From: Anaerolineaceae bacterium
GTDB taxonomy: Bacteria; Chloroflexota; Anaerolineae; Aggregatilineales; Phototrophicaceae
NCBI GenBank assembly: GCA_020634135.1
Contig: JACKCG010000006.1
Location: 186,001-250,000 of the forward strand
Length of the DNA: 64,000 nucleotides
Direction of reading: 5' to 3'
Both the position numbers and the translations under genes were made by a program. Of this stretch, positions 42,168-51,159 are shown one piece after another. The notes beneath the pieces were generated by a model, which was not told the origin of the DNA, did no database searches, and saw only the letters and a program-made list of their open reading frames with translations. Position 1 is the stretch's first letter. Each line of letters opens with the position of its first letter.

Positions 42168-44830
42168 TATCTGTACCCGACACCAAATACTGACGGCGGC
42201 AAATGGATCCCGGCTGCCTCAATAGCAGGCAAGAAGGATGGCCGCCTGCCAGTAGGCCGGATACGACCGATGATTCGTCCCATTTCATAGCCGGTCTGCT
42301 CAAACTCGAATATTGGCTCTATCCCATAACGCCCTGGTGCCAGTTTAGTTATTTCAACAATTTGTGCGACTTTTCGTGAGCCGTCTCGCAGTCTCTGCAT
42401 CACAATTACCAGCTTGATAGTGCTGCTGACCCAATTGCGGATATGTTCAACCTGGAGGTTGGGGCTGGTACGTAAGACACTGATTTCAAGAAAATTGAGC
42501 GCGGCTTCAACATCTTCTGCAAGTATGGTTGCCATACAGCTCCCGATCCGTGTGCATGCGTTTAGGAAAGCCTCACCGTCATCTTGCTCAAGGTCGCCAA
42601 AGATGATCCGATGTGGTTGCATCTGGAGTGCAAGCCAGGCCAAATCTTCTAGGTTGACTTGCCCCCTCCCTTCAATGTTGGGTGGTCGCGTCTCGAGGGG
42701 TACTACGTGTTCCTGCTGAAGTTGAAGTTCTGCCACACGTTCAACAGTGACGATTCGCTCGTCATTCGGAATAAAACTGGAAAGCACGTTGAGAAGCGTT
42801 TGTTTACCAGACCCAATCCCACCAACCACCACCGTCTGTATTCCGACAATCATACATGCTCGCATGAACTCGGCAATTTCGGGGGTCATGCTCCCAAAAC
42901 GGATCAGATCCTCTATTGTTAGCGGCTTCTTAAAGAATTTGCGAATGGTGAGCGATGGCCCACAGAGAGCTATAGGGCGGATAGCAGCACTCCCACGACT
43001 CCCATCGGGCATTCGAAAAGAAACCATGGGGCTACTCTCATTAAGGTAAAGCCCGAGCGGTGTAACTATTCGATCGAGGATTCGCAATACATGATCATCG
43101 TTGTCGAATGAAATATTAACCCGTGAAATCTGTCCTTTTCGTTCGATGAAGACATTCTTGGGGCCATTCACCATGATCGCAGATACGGTATCATCTACTA
43201 ACAAAGGTTCCAAAGGCCCAAAACCCAGAATCTCAGCAATGATAGCCTCAAATAGGCGATGGCGCTCCGCGCGCGCTAGCAAGATGTTTTCTTCTGCCAG
43301 GATTGAGTTAAACAACTCTTCGATGTGGATTCGGACTTCGTTCTTCTGTAAGCCATCCATGGACTTGTTGAGTTCGGACATAAGCTTATTTTGAACTCTG
43401 TACTTCAGGTCCACGTAAGAGCGGTCAATCTGACCAGGACGAATTGACGGGCGGGGGCGTCTTGAAGCCAAGCTGGCTTGCTCGGTGTCGCTGGAGGGGC
43501 GCAGGGAAGCGGGCCTGGATTTCGAGGTCTCTTTGTTGACCTCCTCATCGAGATCGTCAAATTCAAAATCGTCAAATTCAAAATCGTCGTCTTCGAATAC
43601 GAGGTCATCATCGAAAACCGGTTGTTCCTGTTCAATACTTCGAAGTCTTTCCAAATCACTGGAAACCGGCATTGTTCGAGTCTGGTAGCGTGCTGTAAGT
43701 TCGTCCGGTGGTTTTCCGAAGTGTTTGGTATAGTTCTCCTGGAACCATTCCAGTCCCACCACCCGCGTGTAAATCCTGTTGCGAATCTCTAGCCTGCCTT
43801 CATTAGTTGTCACGACACCCGCGAGTTTCAAGAAGGTCTTGGATTGAAAATCTTCCTCGTCGTCAGAAACAACGGGGGTGAACAATATCTTGAAGTAAAG
43901 TTCGACCGCGTTGTTCGAGACTAATCTCTGGAACTCAAGACGCTGCTTAACTTCACTTATGTTACTGTCTGATGTGGTACGCGGTCTCAAAAACAGGGTA
44001 TCTACCAAGTCATCTATTGATTTTTGGTCCCATTCCTTAACTTCCGCACTACGCAGACTGATTTCTCTAAAAAGTCGCTGCGTTAGGTAAGGGTGTCCCG
44101 CCGTCCAGGAATAAATCGCATAGGTGATAAATCTGGCATTGTCCTCGGTTATTTTAGACTGCTTTTGTAGCACCTCTTGAAAAGGGCGCAAATCTTCTAG
44201 TGTAAAGTCAGCCAATTCAAGTTGTCTGCCGATATTGTAAGGTGTACTTGTTTTGGCCTTAATTAATTCAGTCGGACTGGCAACGCCCAGCAACACAAAA
44301 GAGAGTCTTTGAAATTCGGCATTTTGACTTCGCTGGTTATACATCGCTCGAATGCCGATGAAAAAATCATCCGTGAAATCCAGGGTAAACGTCTTGTCAA
44401 TTTCGTCTATAAAGATAATAATTCTGCCCTGAATCTCCTTAAGCACCACTGTTTCAAAAAACAGTGAAAAACGGCGGGCCACCAGAGGATATGCCCGCGC
44501 CTGATTTTCCCACCATGCGTTTAAATCAATGTTCAAGTTCAGATTGCTAGGGGATACGATAATTTCCAGAATCGTGAAATACCAGGCATCTGCATCATCA
44601 GAGCCGAGTGGAGAAATATCTAGCGTGGCAACATGAATACCCTGACTTCGCAGCCGATCGGTTATATCAATCATCAGGCTTGATTTGCCTCGCTGCCGGG
44701 CAGTTAGGACCGCTGCGTATTCCCCCTCTAGACACAGTTGGTAAAGCTCTTCGTCCGATTGACGTGGAATATAGATGCCTTTGCTTGCCTGAACCGTACC
44801 GCCACTGACAAATCTTCTCTCAGCCATCAT
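42164..44830 (-). CDS. AAA_35 NTPase fused to a degenerate CpaF/TadA-type secretion ATPase
   Basis: An 888-residue fusion. Residues 1-390 are an AAA-like (AAA_35) domain: GTVQASKGIYIPRQSDEELY, P-loop ARQRGKSSL (44-52), Walker B IIIFIDEID (137-145), SWTAGHPYLTQRL, and a winged-helix part. A repetitive acidic linker (405-430, EFDD units) follows. Residues about 470-850 are CpaF/TadA-like: GFGPLEPLLVDDTVSAIMVN, RMPDGSRGSAAIRP, P-loop GGIGSGKQT (670-678). The ATPase centre is altered: Gln replaces the Thr after the P-loop Lys, the GExRGxEA box is FGDLEQDDGEAF, and the TIHAN box is TILAED. It directly abuts the TIR-AAA_35 gene upstream (TAA-ATG). I infer a signalling or scaffold role with the TadBC-like platform rather than normal pilus assembly. 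Confidence 0.85.
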   Translation of the reverse strand: MMAERRFVSGGTVQASKGIYIPRQSDEELYQLCLEGEYAAVLTARQRGKSSLMIDITDRLRSQGIHVATLDISPLGSDDADAWYFTILEIIVSPSNLNLNIDLNAWWENQARAYPLVARRFSLFFETVVLKEIQGRIIIFIDEIDKTFTLDFTDDFFIGIRAMYNQRSQNAEFQRLSFVLLGVASPTELIKAKTSTPYNIGRQLELADFTLEDLRPFQEVLQKQSKITEDNARFITYAIYSWTAGHPYLTQRLFREISLRSAEVKEWDQKSIDDLVDTLFLRPRTTSDSNISEVKQRLEFQRLVSNNAVELYFKILFTPVVSDDEEDFQSKTFLKLAGVVTTNEGRLEIRNRIYTRVVGLEWFQENYTKHFGKPPDELTARYQTRTMPVSSDLERLRSIEQEQPVFDDDLVFEDDDFEFDDFEFDDLDEEVNKETSKSRPASLRPSSDTEQASLASRRPRPSIRPGQIDRSYVDLKYRVQNKLMSELNKSMDGLQKNEVRIHIEELFNSILAEENILLARAERHRLFEAIIAEILGFGPLEPLLVDDTVSAIMVNGPKNVFIERKGQISRVNISFDNDDHVLRILDRIVTPLGLYLNESSPMVSFRMPDGSRGSAAIRPIALCGPSLTIRKFFKKPLTIEDLIRFGSMTPEIAEFMRACMIVGIQTVVVGGIGSGKQTLLNVLSSFIPNDERIVTVERVAELQLQQEHVVPLETRPPNIEGRGQVNLEDLAWLALQMQPHRIIFGDLEQDDGEAFLNACTRIGSCMATILAEDVEAALNFLEISVLRTSPNLQVEHIRNWVSSTIKLVIVMQRLRDGSRKVAQIVEITKLAPGRYGIEPIFEFEQTGYEMGRIIGRIRPTGRRPSFLPAIEAAGIHLPPSVFGVGYRY

Positions 44831-46339
44831 TTATTTCAACTTTGCTCCAAAATACAGACCATAAAGTGCGCAGCGAGGAGATACCTGGCGGTCGCGGTCA
44901 GTTTTAATCAACCCCGCACCGTTTAACCGATGAAAATCGTTATCAGACAGGTATGCATTCCTTTGATGGATTATTTCCACCATTTTCTGTTTTAACTGTC
45001 GTTGCTCATTGAAGTAAGACTGATAGCGACGCAGGTGGTCGGCGAAGATACCACCATCTCTACGTGTATAGGTTGTTTCATCCAATATACTTGATGCCGT
45101 TATCTCATTGACCGCAACCCGATAGAGTGCCTGCCTAACGAGATATGGATGGCCGGATGTTAATTTATAAAGTTCATTCAGTTCCGGTATCGAGAACGGA
45201 TTACCGTGGCGCGCGTTGAGTTCCTCAACATCATTCTTGGAAAAATCCTCTAATTCAATTATCTCACCCACATTGAATGGTGATTGGGCGCTATTCTCGA
45301 TGAGCATATACGGTTCCGTAGAGATGACCAGAACCATATCCAGTTTTCTCCATTCATTTCCCGAACCCCGTGAATTGTGCCAACTCCGCAACATCCCGAA
45401 GAAATCGGAACGAAACGGACAGTCAAACATTCGATCCGTTTCGTCAATACCCAATACAAGCGGCATATTCAGTTTACTTAGAACATACTGCTCCATGTAA
45501 ACCGTACAGGCGCGAGTGTTGCTACGTGTACGTTTCCAGACTTCAGCAACCTGGTTTTCTAGGCCAAGCCGTTCGGAAATGGCAGCGCAGAACTCCTGAT
45601 AGAACAACTCTGGATCGGACAGAGTATCGAGGCTCTGGAAATCCAAGATCGCTACTTTTTTGCCGATTTCTTCGCTGTACCTGATACTGTGTACAAGCAT
45701 TGAGCTTTTTCCCACTTGACGTGGGGCTTTGATAACAATCGTTGCGCCTTCAGTGCTCAATTCACGCTTAAGAATGCGATCTCCCTGCCGTTCAATGTAG
45801 AACAAAGACTCCGCCCTCATCGTGCCATCAGGGCGTTCTAGAATCACATTTTCTACCGGCGGCTGGAGTAGTGCCTGTGGTTCTTTAGACGTCTCTATTG
45901 GGACAGGTCTACTACTATCTGTATCCGGTTGGTGGGCCTGACTGCGCAGCCAAATTGTCACAGCGATGACCACAGATTGGAAGAGATGCTCATAGTTGGG
46001 TCCCTGGGTAAAGTCAATATACTGATAAGGCTCTAACTCGTCAGGCAGTTTACATTCCCGGAATTTAACCGGAATAATTCGTTGTCTGTAGGTTTTTGCT
46101 CTATCAATTTCATAGAGAACCCACTCTGAGTCAACAGACTCGGGTGTAAGAATGACTATTGTAACCATTGAGTTCTGCAGCGCTTGCTCGATGGATTCAC
46201 GCCAGACAGCCCCTCCCGCAATGCCTTGAAAGTCTATCCAACACTGACATCCGATTTTAGCAAGTTCCTGTGTCAGCGTTGCGGCTTCAAAGCGATTCTG
46301 ATGGCTATAACTAATAAACACACCAATTGAATTGTCCAT
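44831..46339 (-). CDS. TIR-AAA_35 protein (left arm)
   Basis: A 502-residue protein. Residues 1-125 are a TIR domain: IGVFISYSHQNRFEAATLTQ, CWIDFQGIAGGAVWRESIEQ, VTIVILTPESVDSEW and the putative NADase Glu77 in VLYEIDRA. After a linker, residues 165-500 form an AAA_35 NTPase: ERPDGTMRAESLFYIERQGD, P-loop APRQVGKSS (205-213), Walker B VLGIDETD, then LTSGHPYLVRQALY and a winged-helix end. TIR domains of this class cleave NAD or make cyclic ADP-ribose signals; AAA_35 proteins resemble STAND NTPases. The next gene on the strand starts at the base after its stop. A homologous gene faces it at 46605. Confidence 0.88.
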   Translation of the reverse strand: MDNSIGVFISYSHQNRFEAATLTQELAKIGCQCWIDFQGIAGGAVWRESIEQALQNSMVTIVILTPESVDSEWVLYEIDRAKTYRQRIIPVKFRECKLPDELEPYQYIDFTQGPNYEHLFQSVVIAVTIWLRSQAHQPDTDSSRPVPIETSKEPQALLQPPVENVILERPDGTMRAESLFYIERQGDRILKRELSTEGATIVIKAPRQVGKSSMLVHSIRYSEEIGKKVAILDFQSLDTLSDPELFYQEFCAAISERLGLENQVAEVWKRTRSNTRACTVYMEQYVLSKLNMPLVLGIDETDRMFDCPFRSDFFGMLRSWHNSRGSGNEWRKLDMVLVISTEPYMLIENSAQSPFNVGEIIELEDFSKNDVEELNARHGNPFSIPELNELYKLTSGHPYLVRQALYRVAVNEITASSILDETTYTRRDGGIFADHLRRYQSYFNEQRQLKQKMVEIIHQRNAYLSDNDFHRLNGAGLIKTDRDRQVSPRCALYGLYFGAKLK

Positions 46340-46567
46340 ACAGTTTTCACTCTTATCTTATAAGGAAGGCAAACTTATTTTGGCACACAGAAGCAATGAC
46401 CATTTTCTTTTGAGCATAAAAAAACGAGAGCAAGCCACATTATTATATCGGATTATGCTTCAACCAGCACAAAGCACCAGGGAGATCAAAGGGTGCGCTG
46501 CTTAGAACAAGCTTTGAAGCCACCCGGTTGGTAAGGAGCTTCCATAATCAAAGAAATACACGCGCTT

Positions 46568-46596
46568 TTGCCGTATTTAAACCGTCGGACTATAAT
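46568..46596 (+). promoter_or_regulatory. Promoter of the right-arm TIR operon, apparently leaderless
   Basis: TTGCCG (46568-46573) and a perfect TATAAT (46591-46596) with a 17-base spacer. The start codon ATG at 46605 is only nine bases from the -10, so transcription would begin at or next to the ATG. The 265-base divergent region 46340-46604 holds no gene. Confidence 0.6.
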
Positions 46597-46604
46597 AGTT
46601 ACTT

Positions 46605-48161
46605 ATGGAGACCGCGCATGATAATGGGACTACAACCATGCAACAGGAGCGGAGACCACGAATTTTCATCAGTTATAAACGCAATGCATCTCCGGATGAC
46701 CGGGTAGTCTCTGCTGTCGTCGGGGCATTGGAGCCGTTTTGTGAGGTCTTCATTGATGTAAAGATGGGGGTCGGTGTCGCGTGGGCAGAACGCATCGAGG
46801 CTGAATTACGTCGCACCGACTTTTTGATCCCTTTCCTGTCGCAATATTCTGTCCCTAGCGAGATGGTTCTTGCAGAAATCGAGACTGCACATCATCTGGC
46901 TAAAGAGAACAATGGTATGCCCCGCATTCTGCCCGTGAGGGTAGCCTATGATGAACCGTTTGTGTACCCTCTCAGTGCCTATTTGAACCGCCTGAACTGG
47001 GCGATATGGCATACAGACAATGACACTTCTACCCTGATCGATCAACTGCGAAAGGCAATAAAGGGCGGAAATCTGGCGACACCGCCAGTGCCATCAACTG
47101 CCCCCCAGCCGACGAGCGGTGTTCCTATACCTCAGGCTGCTGCCCAACCGCCTTTAGAACACCCTGAAGGCACAATGCCTGCGGACGCCGCGTACTATAT
47201 CGAACGCCAAACCGACGCCGAAGCACTGAAAGCGATCAGCGGCCAGGGAGTCACGCTCACAATCAAAGGGCCACGACAAATCGGCAAAAGTTCGCTGCTC
47301 ATGCGGATCATTGATGCGGCGGCAAAACAAGGCAAGCATACGCTCTATCTGGATTTCCAGATGTTCGACAAATCCAGTTATCAGAATGGGGATAATTTCT
47401 TCCGCCAGTTTGCAGTGCTGCTGAGTTATAAACTGGGATTGGAGAATCGTACTGATGAATACTGGAACCTGCCCCTCAGTAATTTGATTCGATGCTCTGA
47501 TTATGTTGAAAACTACATCCTGAAGACGTTGAATGAGCCTCTGTTGCTGGCGATGGATGAGGTGGAGCGCATCTTTGGTGTGCCGTTTCAATCTGACTTT
47601 TTTAGTATGTTACGGGCCTGGCATAACAACCGCGCCAGTAATTCGGCCTGGGCAGCATTGGATCTGGCGCTGGTGACATCAACCGAACCTTTTGCCTTCA
47701 TTGAAGATCTGAATCAGTCCCCATTTAATGTTGGAGTCGTGTTACCTCTGCGTGACTTTTCACTGGAGCAGGTGAACGAGCTTAATGCACTTCATGGCCT
47801 ACCTCTCTCTACAAAGGAGACGCAGCAGCTTTACAGCTTGACAAGCGGGCATCCGTACCTGGTGCGCCGGGCGTTATACCTGGTCGCGTCTCAGCAGATT
47901 ACGCCAGACTATCTGTTTGCTGAGGCTGCGCGTCTGGAGGGACCCTTCGGCGATCACCTGCGCAACCTTCTTTATCGCCTGCGTGGGCGGGACGAACTGG
48001 TGCAGGGGCTGCGCGAGATCATTCGCTACCATCGCTGTCAGGATCAACTTGTCTATTTCCGATTGAGCGGGGCCGGGCTTGTTGTTCATGGCGCGTCTGT
48101 TCATCAGGTCTCGATGCGCTGTGCGCTCTATCATGAGTTCCTGGACGCAAACCTGCCATGA
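46605..48161 (+). CDS. TIR-AAA_35 protein (right arm)
   Basis: A 518-residue homologue of the left-arm protein. TIR domain at about 15-150 (RIFISYKRNASPDDRVVSAV, VFIDVKMGVGVAWAERIEAE, FLIPFLSQYSVPSE, putative catalytic Glu91 in LAEIETA), Pro-rich linker, then AAA_35 (HPEGTMPADAAYYIERQTDA, P-loop GPRQIGKSS at 222-230, LLAMDEVERIF, LTSGHPYLVRRALY). The ATG at 46605 would need leaderless translation given the promoter; ATG 46638 is an alternative that keeps the TIR domain. The stop overlaps the next start by four bases. Domain order, the SDFFSMLRAWHNNRAS segment and the SPFNVG segment match the left-arm gene closely. Confidence 0.88.
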   Translation: METAHDNGTTTMQQERRPRIFISYKRNASPDDRVVSAVVGALEPFCEVFIDVKMGVGVAWAERIEAELRRTDFLIPFLSQYSVPSEMVLAEIETAHHLAKENNGMPRILPVRVAYDEPFVYPLSAYLNRLNWAIWHTDNDTSTLIDQLRKAIKGGNLATPPVPSTAPQPTSGVPIPQAAAQPPLEHPEGTMPADAAYYIERQTDAEALKAISGQGVTLTIKGPRQIGKSSLLMRIIDAAAKQGKHTLYLDFQMFDKSSYQNGDNFFRQFAVLLSYKLGLENRTDEYWNLPLSNLIRCSDYVENYILKTLNEPLLLAMDEVERIFGVPFQSDFFSMLRAWHNNRASNSAWAALDLALVTSTEPFAFIEDLNQSPFNVGVVLPLRDFSLEQVNELNALHGLPLSTKETQQLYSLTSGHPYLVRRALYLVASQQITPDYLFAEAARLEGPFGDHLRNLLYRLRGRDELVQGLREIIRYHRCQDQLVYFRLSGAGLVVHGASVHQVSMRCALYHEFLDANLP

Positions 48162-49864
48162 GCGTCGTATACTCGACTGGAGGGGTCGTTCAGGCCTCAG
48201 GCGGCATTTACATCAAGCGGAAGGCTGATGATCTGTTGCTTGATCTATGCTTGCAGGGGCAGTTTGCCTATGTACTGACGCCGCGCCAGTTGGGCAAATC
48301 AAGTCTGATGGCAAATACAGCCGCCGCGCTCAAGGAGCGGGCGGTGCGACCGGTGATTGTTGATCTCAGCATAACCGGCGTCTCTGAGAAAGACATTGAT
48401 CTCTGGTATCAATCGCTGCTGTATATCATCAGCAAGCAGCTGAATTTACAGTCTGATCCATTTGAATGGTGGGCGACTCGCCGTCAGATCACGGGTACTC
48501 AGCGGCTGAGTGAATTTTTCGAGGCGGTTGTGCTCACTGAGGTAAGTGATCCTGTTGTCATCTTTGTGGATGAGATTGACAGCATACTGAGCCTGGAATT
48601 TCCTACAGATGACTTTTTCGCCGCTATTCGCGCGATGTTCAATGCACGGGCCATCAACCCTGTTCTCAAGCGCCTTTCGTTCGTGCTGATCGGTGTCGCT
48701 ACCCCAAGTGACCTCATTAATGATCCACAGCGCACCCCATTTAACATAGGTGAGGCCATCCATCTGACGGACTTTACCTTCGAGGAGGCGCTTCCCCTGG
48801 CGGCGGGCCTGCCAGGAAGTGAGGCTGCCAGGCGTGATATTTTGCGGTGGGTGCTTCAATGGACCGATGGGCATCCCTATCTGACCCAGAAGGTCTGCGA
48901 CGCAATCGCCAGAACTGAACGCGCGGAGTGGACGCAAGAGCAAGTATCGTTCATCGTTGATGAGCTGTTCTTCGACCTGCAGCATGGTCAGGATAATAAC
49001 CTCCGTTTCGTCAGCGACCGTCTGACACGCCAGCATGGTGACACTGCTCCGCTTGAACTCTACACGGATATTATGATCGGTGTCCATACAGTCCGCGTTG
49101 ATGAGCGGTCGCCTGTTCAAGCGCGGCTGAAACTCTCTGGTATTGTCAAGAACTCACCGGATGGTAGCCGTCTTATCGTGCGGAATCGGATCTATTCGAC
49201 CGTCTTCGACCGGCGTTGGATTGCCAATTACATTACTCTGACGCGGGAGGCGTATACCCACGAGCCGAGCATCAGGCGTACACCAGAATCTGATGATTTG
49301 CGGGCACGTTTCCAGGTTTTTAGAGCTTTCCTGACCGATGGCCGCTTCAATGATTACAGGCAGCAGATCGCATACGGTGATCTAGTCACACGAAGCGCGC
49401 GCCGTTGGCAGTTCGGAACTACAATACTCATGGCGCTGGCCGGTGTGTGTATTATTGGGCTTTCCCTGGCAAACGTGTCAATTGCAGATTCGGCGGCACT
49501 GTTCTGGTTGTGTATCACGATCATGATTGCAGCGCCTGCGGTTGCTTTGTTTTTCAGTATGACTCTCTTGTTGGGGCGTCACCAGCAGACGCGGCAGGTG
49601 CTGATCGTGACCAAAGACGATTTGCAGAAAATCAGGCGGCTGGATCCGCTCCCGGAAATGGATCTGCAGACCTACCGCAAGAGCGCGCTGGAAGCATCGT
49701 CGCTGACTTTGAAGACACTCGACCTCGAGGCGGGGCGCTGGGGACAGGCTATTCGAAAACCATTATCTGTAGATGTTTTCATCGAGTCGGCAGAACGTAG
49801 TCATAAGGGACAGGATAATGTCCCGCTCGATCTTGACGATAACGATAGTCAGGTAAACTCATGA
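48158..49864 (+). CDS. AAA_35 NTPase with C-terminal two-helix membrane module
   Basis: A 568-residue protein. Residues 1-370 form an AAA_35 domain like the N-terminus of the CpaF fusion (GGVVQASGGIYIKRKADDLL; P-loop TPRQLGKSSL at 41-50; Walker B VVIFVDEID at 133-141; WTDGHPYLTQKV). Instead of a secretion ATPase, the C-terminal part has two transmembrane helices (about 419-442 and 446-472) and a 95-residue cytoplasmic tail. It is the second cistron of the TIR operon, with four-base overlaps at both ends, and thus the counterpart of the CpaF fusion in the left arm. Probable role: membrane-tethered NTPase partner of the TIR protein. Confidence 0.82.
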   Translation: MSVVYSTGGVVQASGGIYIKRKADDLLLDLCLQGQFAYVLTPRQLGKSSLMANTAAALKERAVRPVIVDLSITGVSEKDIDLWYQSLLYIISKQLNLQSDPFEWWATRRQITGTQRLSEFFEAVVLTEVSDPVVIFVDEIDSILSLEFPTDDFFAAIRAMFNARAINPVLKRLSFVLIGVATPSDLINDPQRTPFNIGEAIHLTDFTFEEALPLAAGLPGSEAARRDILRWVLQWTDGHPYLTQKVCDAIARTERAEWTQEQVSFIVDELFFDLQHGQDNNLRFVSDRLTRQHGDTAPLELYTDIMIGVHTVRVDERSPVQARLKLSGIVKNSPDGSRLIVRNRIYSTVFDRRWIANYITLTREAYTHEPSIRRTPESDDLRARFQVFRAFLTDGRFNDYRQQIAYGDLVTRSARRWQFGTTILMALAGVCIIGLSLANVSIADSAALFWLCITIMIAAPAVALFFSMTLLLGRHQQTRQVLIVTKDDLQKIRRLDPLPEMDLQTYRKSALEASSLTLKTLDLEAGRWGQAIRKPLSVDVFIESAERSHKGQDNVPLDLDDNDSQVNS

Positions 49865-50520
49865 ACTCACAACCACCTGAGACCGACTCAAAAATGACAA
49901 TCCAGAGCGACGAGTCTCGTTGGCGTTTGCCGGTCTGGATGCGTGAAATGCCTCGTTTGAGGGCGGCAAAAGAGCCTGTTTCGGCTTTTCAGTTGATTGA
50001 TCGTGGACAACTTCGCCAGCTCGTCACTGAGAAAAACCTGGACAAAGAAGCTGTGACGCGAATAGAGAGCGACCTGGACTTCTTAGAATATGAGCTGCTG
50101 CGCTTGTTTAGTGACCGCGATCATAAAGCCGGCCTACAGCAGAATCGCCACCGCCTCTACACCGTGCAGTATATCACGCTAGGAGTCCTGGCTGTGTGCG
50201 TGGGTGCCATGATTGCCGTAGCAGTTGCCACTAATCCCACCCTCGTGCCGTACCTCGCTATGTTCGCAACGCTGCTTGCATTGCTGATGACGTTTCTGGG
50301 GACGATCAGCGGGCGGGAACCACCGGTTGAACAATGGTATGTCAACCGTCGTCGAGCAGAAATGCTGCGCCGCGAATACTTCCGTTTCCTCATGCGTCTC
50401 CCGCCTTACCAGGATGGGGATGACTTCCAGATCAAGCGGACATTATCCCAGCGAGCAGCGGATATCAACCGTGGCCTGGATGTGGAAGGGGATGCCAAAC
50501 ATGGCTTCACGAACACGTAG
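49861..50520 (+). CDS. Two-helix membrane protein of DUF4231/SLATT type
   Basis: A 219-residue protein with paired transmembrane helices (102-124 and 127-149) followed by EQWYVNRRRAEMLRREYFRF (157-176). This W-Y-x-x-R-R-x-x-E-x-L-x-x-E pattern after two helices is the signature of DUF4231/SLATT domains, which are predicted pore-forming effectors in nucleotide-signalling conflict systems. The N-terminal third is soluble and helical. It overlaps the AAA_35-2TM gene by four bases and the next gene by 20. Effector role is inferred from family and operon. Confidence 0.72.
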   Translation: MNSQPPETDSKMTIQSDESRWRLPVWMREMPRLRAAKEPVSAFQLIDRGQLRQLVTEKNLDKEAVTRIESDLDFLEYELLRLFSDRDHKAGLQQNRHRLYTVQYITLGVLAVCVGAMIAVAVATNPTLVPYLAMFATLLALLMTFLGTISGREPPVEQWYVNRRRAEMLRREYFRFLMRLPPYQDGDDFQIKRTLSQRAADINRGLDVEGDAKHGFTNT

Positions 50521-51043
50521 CGAACAGGAAGCGCGCTACGTAATCTTTGACACGTTTGTTGTGAACGACGCGCGTCATTATTATCGTACTGTGCTCGAAG
50601 AGGCTCGCCGTGCTGCCAGTCAGGTCAACCGTCTGCGTGCTGCATTTGGTTTTCTGGGCGGATTAGGTGCGGCGGTTATCGGTTTGATCGTGCAGAGTAC
50701 ACCGGCAATCGTGTGCCCAGCAAGCGGTGATAATGTCTTCTGCACGGCCTCGCCAATAGTGGCATTGTTGACGGCTTCTGTCATCATTTTTCCAATGCTG
50801 AGCATTTTTCTATCACTTCTACCTCTGATCTTCGAGTGGGACGAACGTATCCAGGTCTATGAAACCGCGCTCGAAAATCTCGAAGTTGCGGATGCAGTGT
50901 CGCCAATCGCCGAGATGAAGGACATTGAATATAGCGCCGCAGTCCGTGCGTTTACGCAGGGAACGCTCGATGTGATGCATGACGAAGCGGTTATTTACGG
51001 GGATTCCGCCTTCTCTCCCGAAAATATTGATCAAGAACGGTGA
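50501..51043 (+). CDS. Second two-helix membrane protein (SLATT-like)
   Basis: I choose ATG 50501, with GGAAGGGG upstream, giving 180 residues; the frame extends back but over the previous gene in another frame. The layout is a helix (ARHYYRTVLEEARRAASQVN), TM1 (about 47-65), a short loop with two Cys (VCPASGDNVFC), TM2 (about 85-111), then an amphipathic helical tail. This helix-TM-TM-helix form fits the wider SLATT group, less clearly than its neighbour. It closes the TIR operon. Two different 2TM proteins in one operon may form a hetero-oligomeric pore; that is speculation. Confidence 0.62.
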   Translation: MASRTRSEQEARYVIFDTFVVNDARHYYRTVLEEARRAASQVNRLRAAFGFLGGLGAAVIGLIVQSTPAIVCPASGDNVFCTASPIVALLTASVIIFPMLSIFLSLLPLIFEWDERIQVYETALENLEVADAVSPIAEMKDIEYSAAVRAFTQGTLDVMHDEAVIYGDSAFSPENIDQER

Positions 51044-51159
51044 ATTGCGTTCGTTCTCTGTCTTACGCCCGGTCAGTCACTATCGTTCCATACTTTTCCA
51101 ACGCGATAAGAAACGTTATAGTTGATTATTGGGCGTGACAATTATGAGTAGTATCTGCG

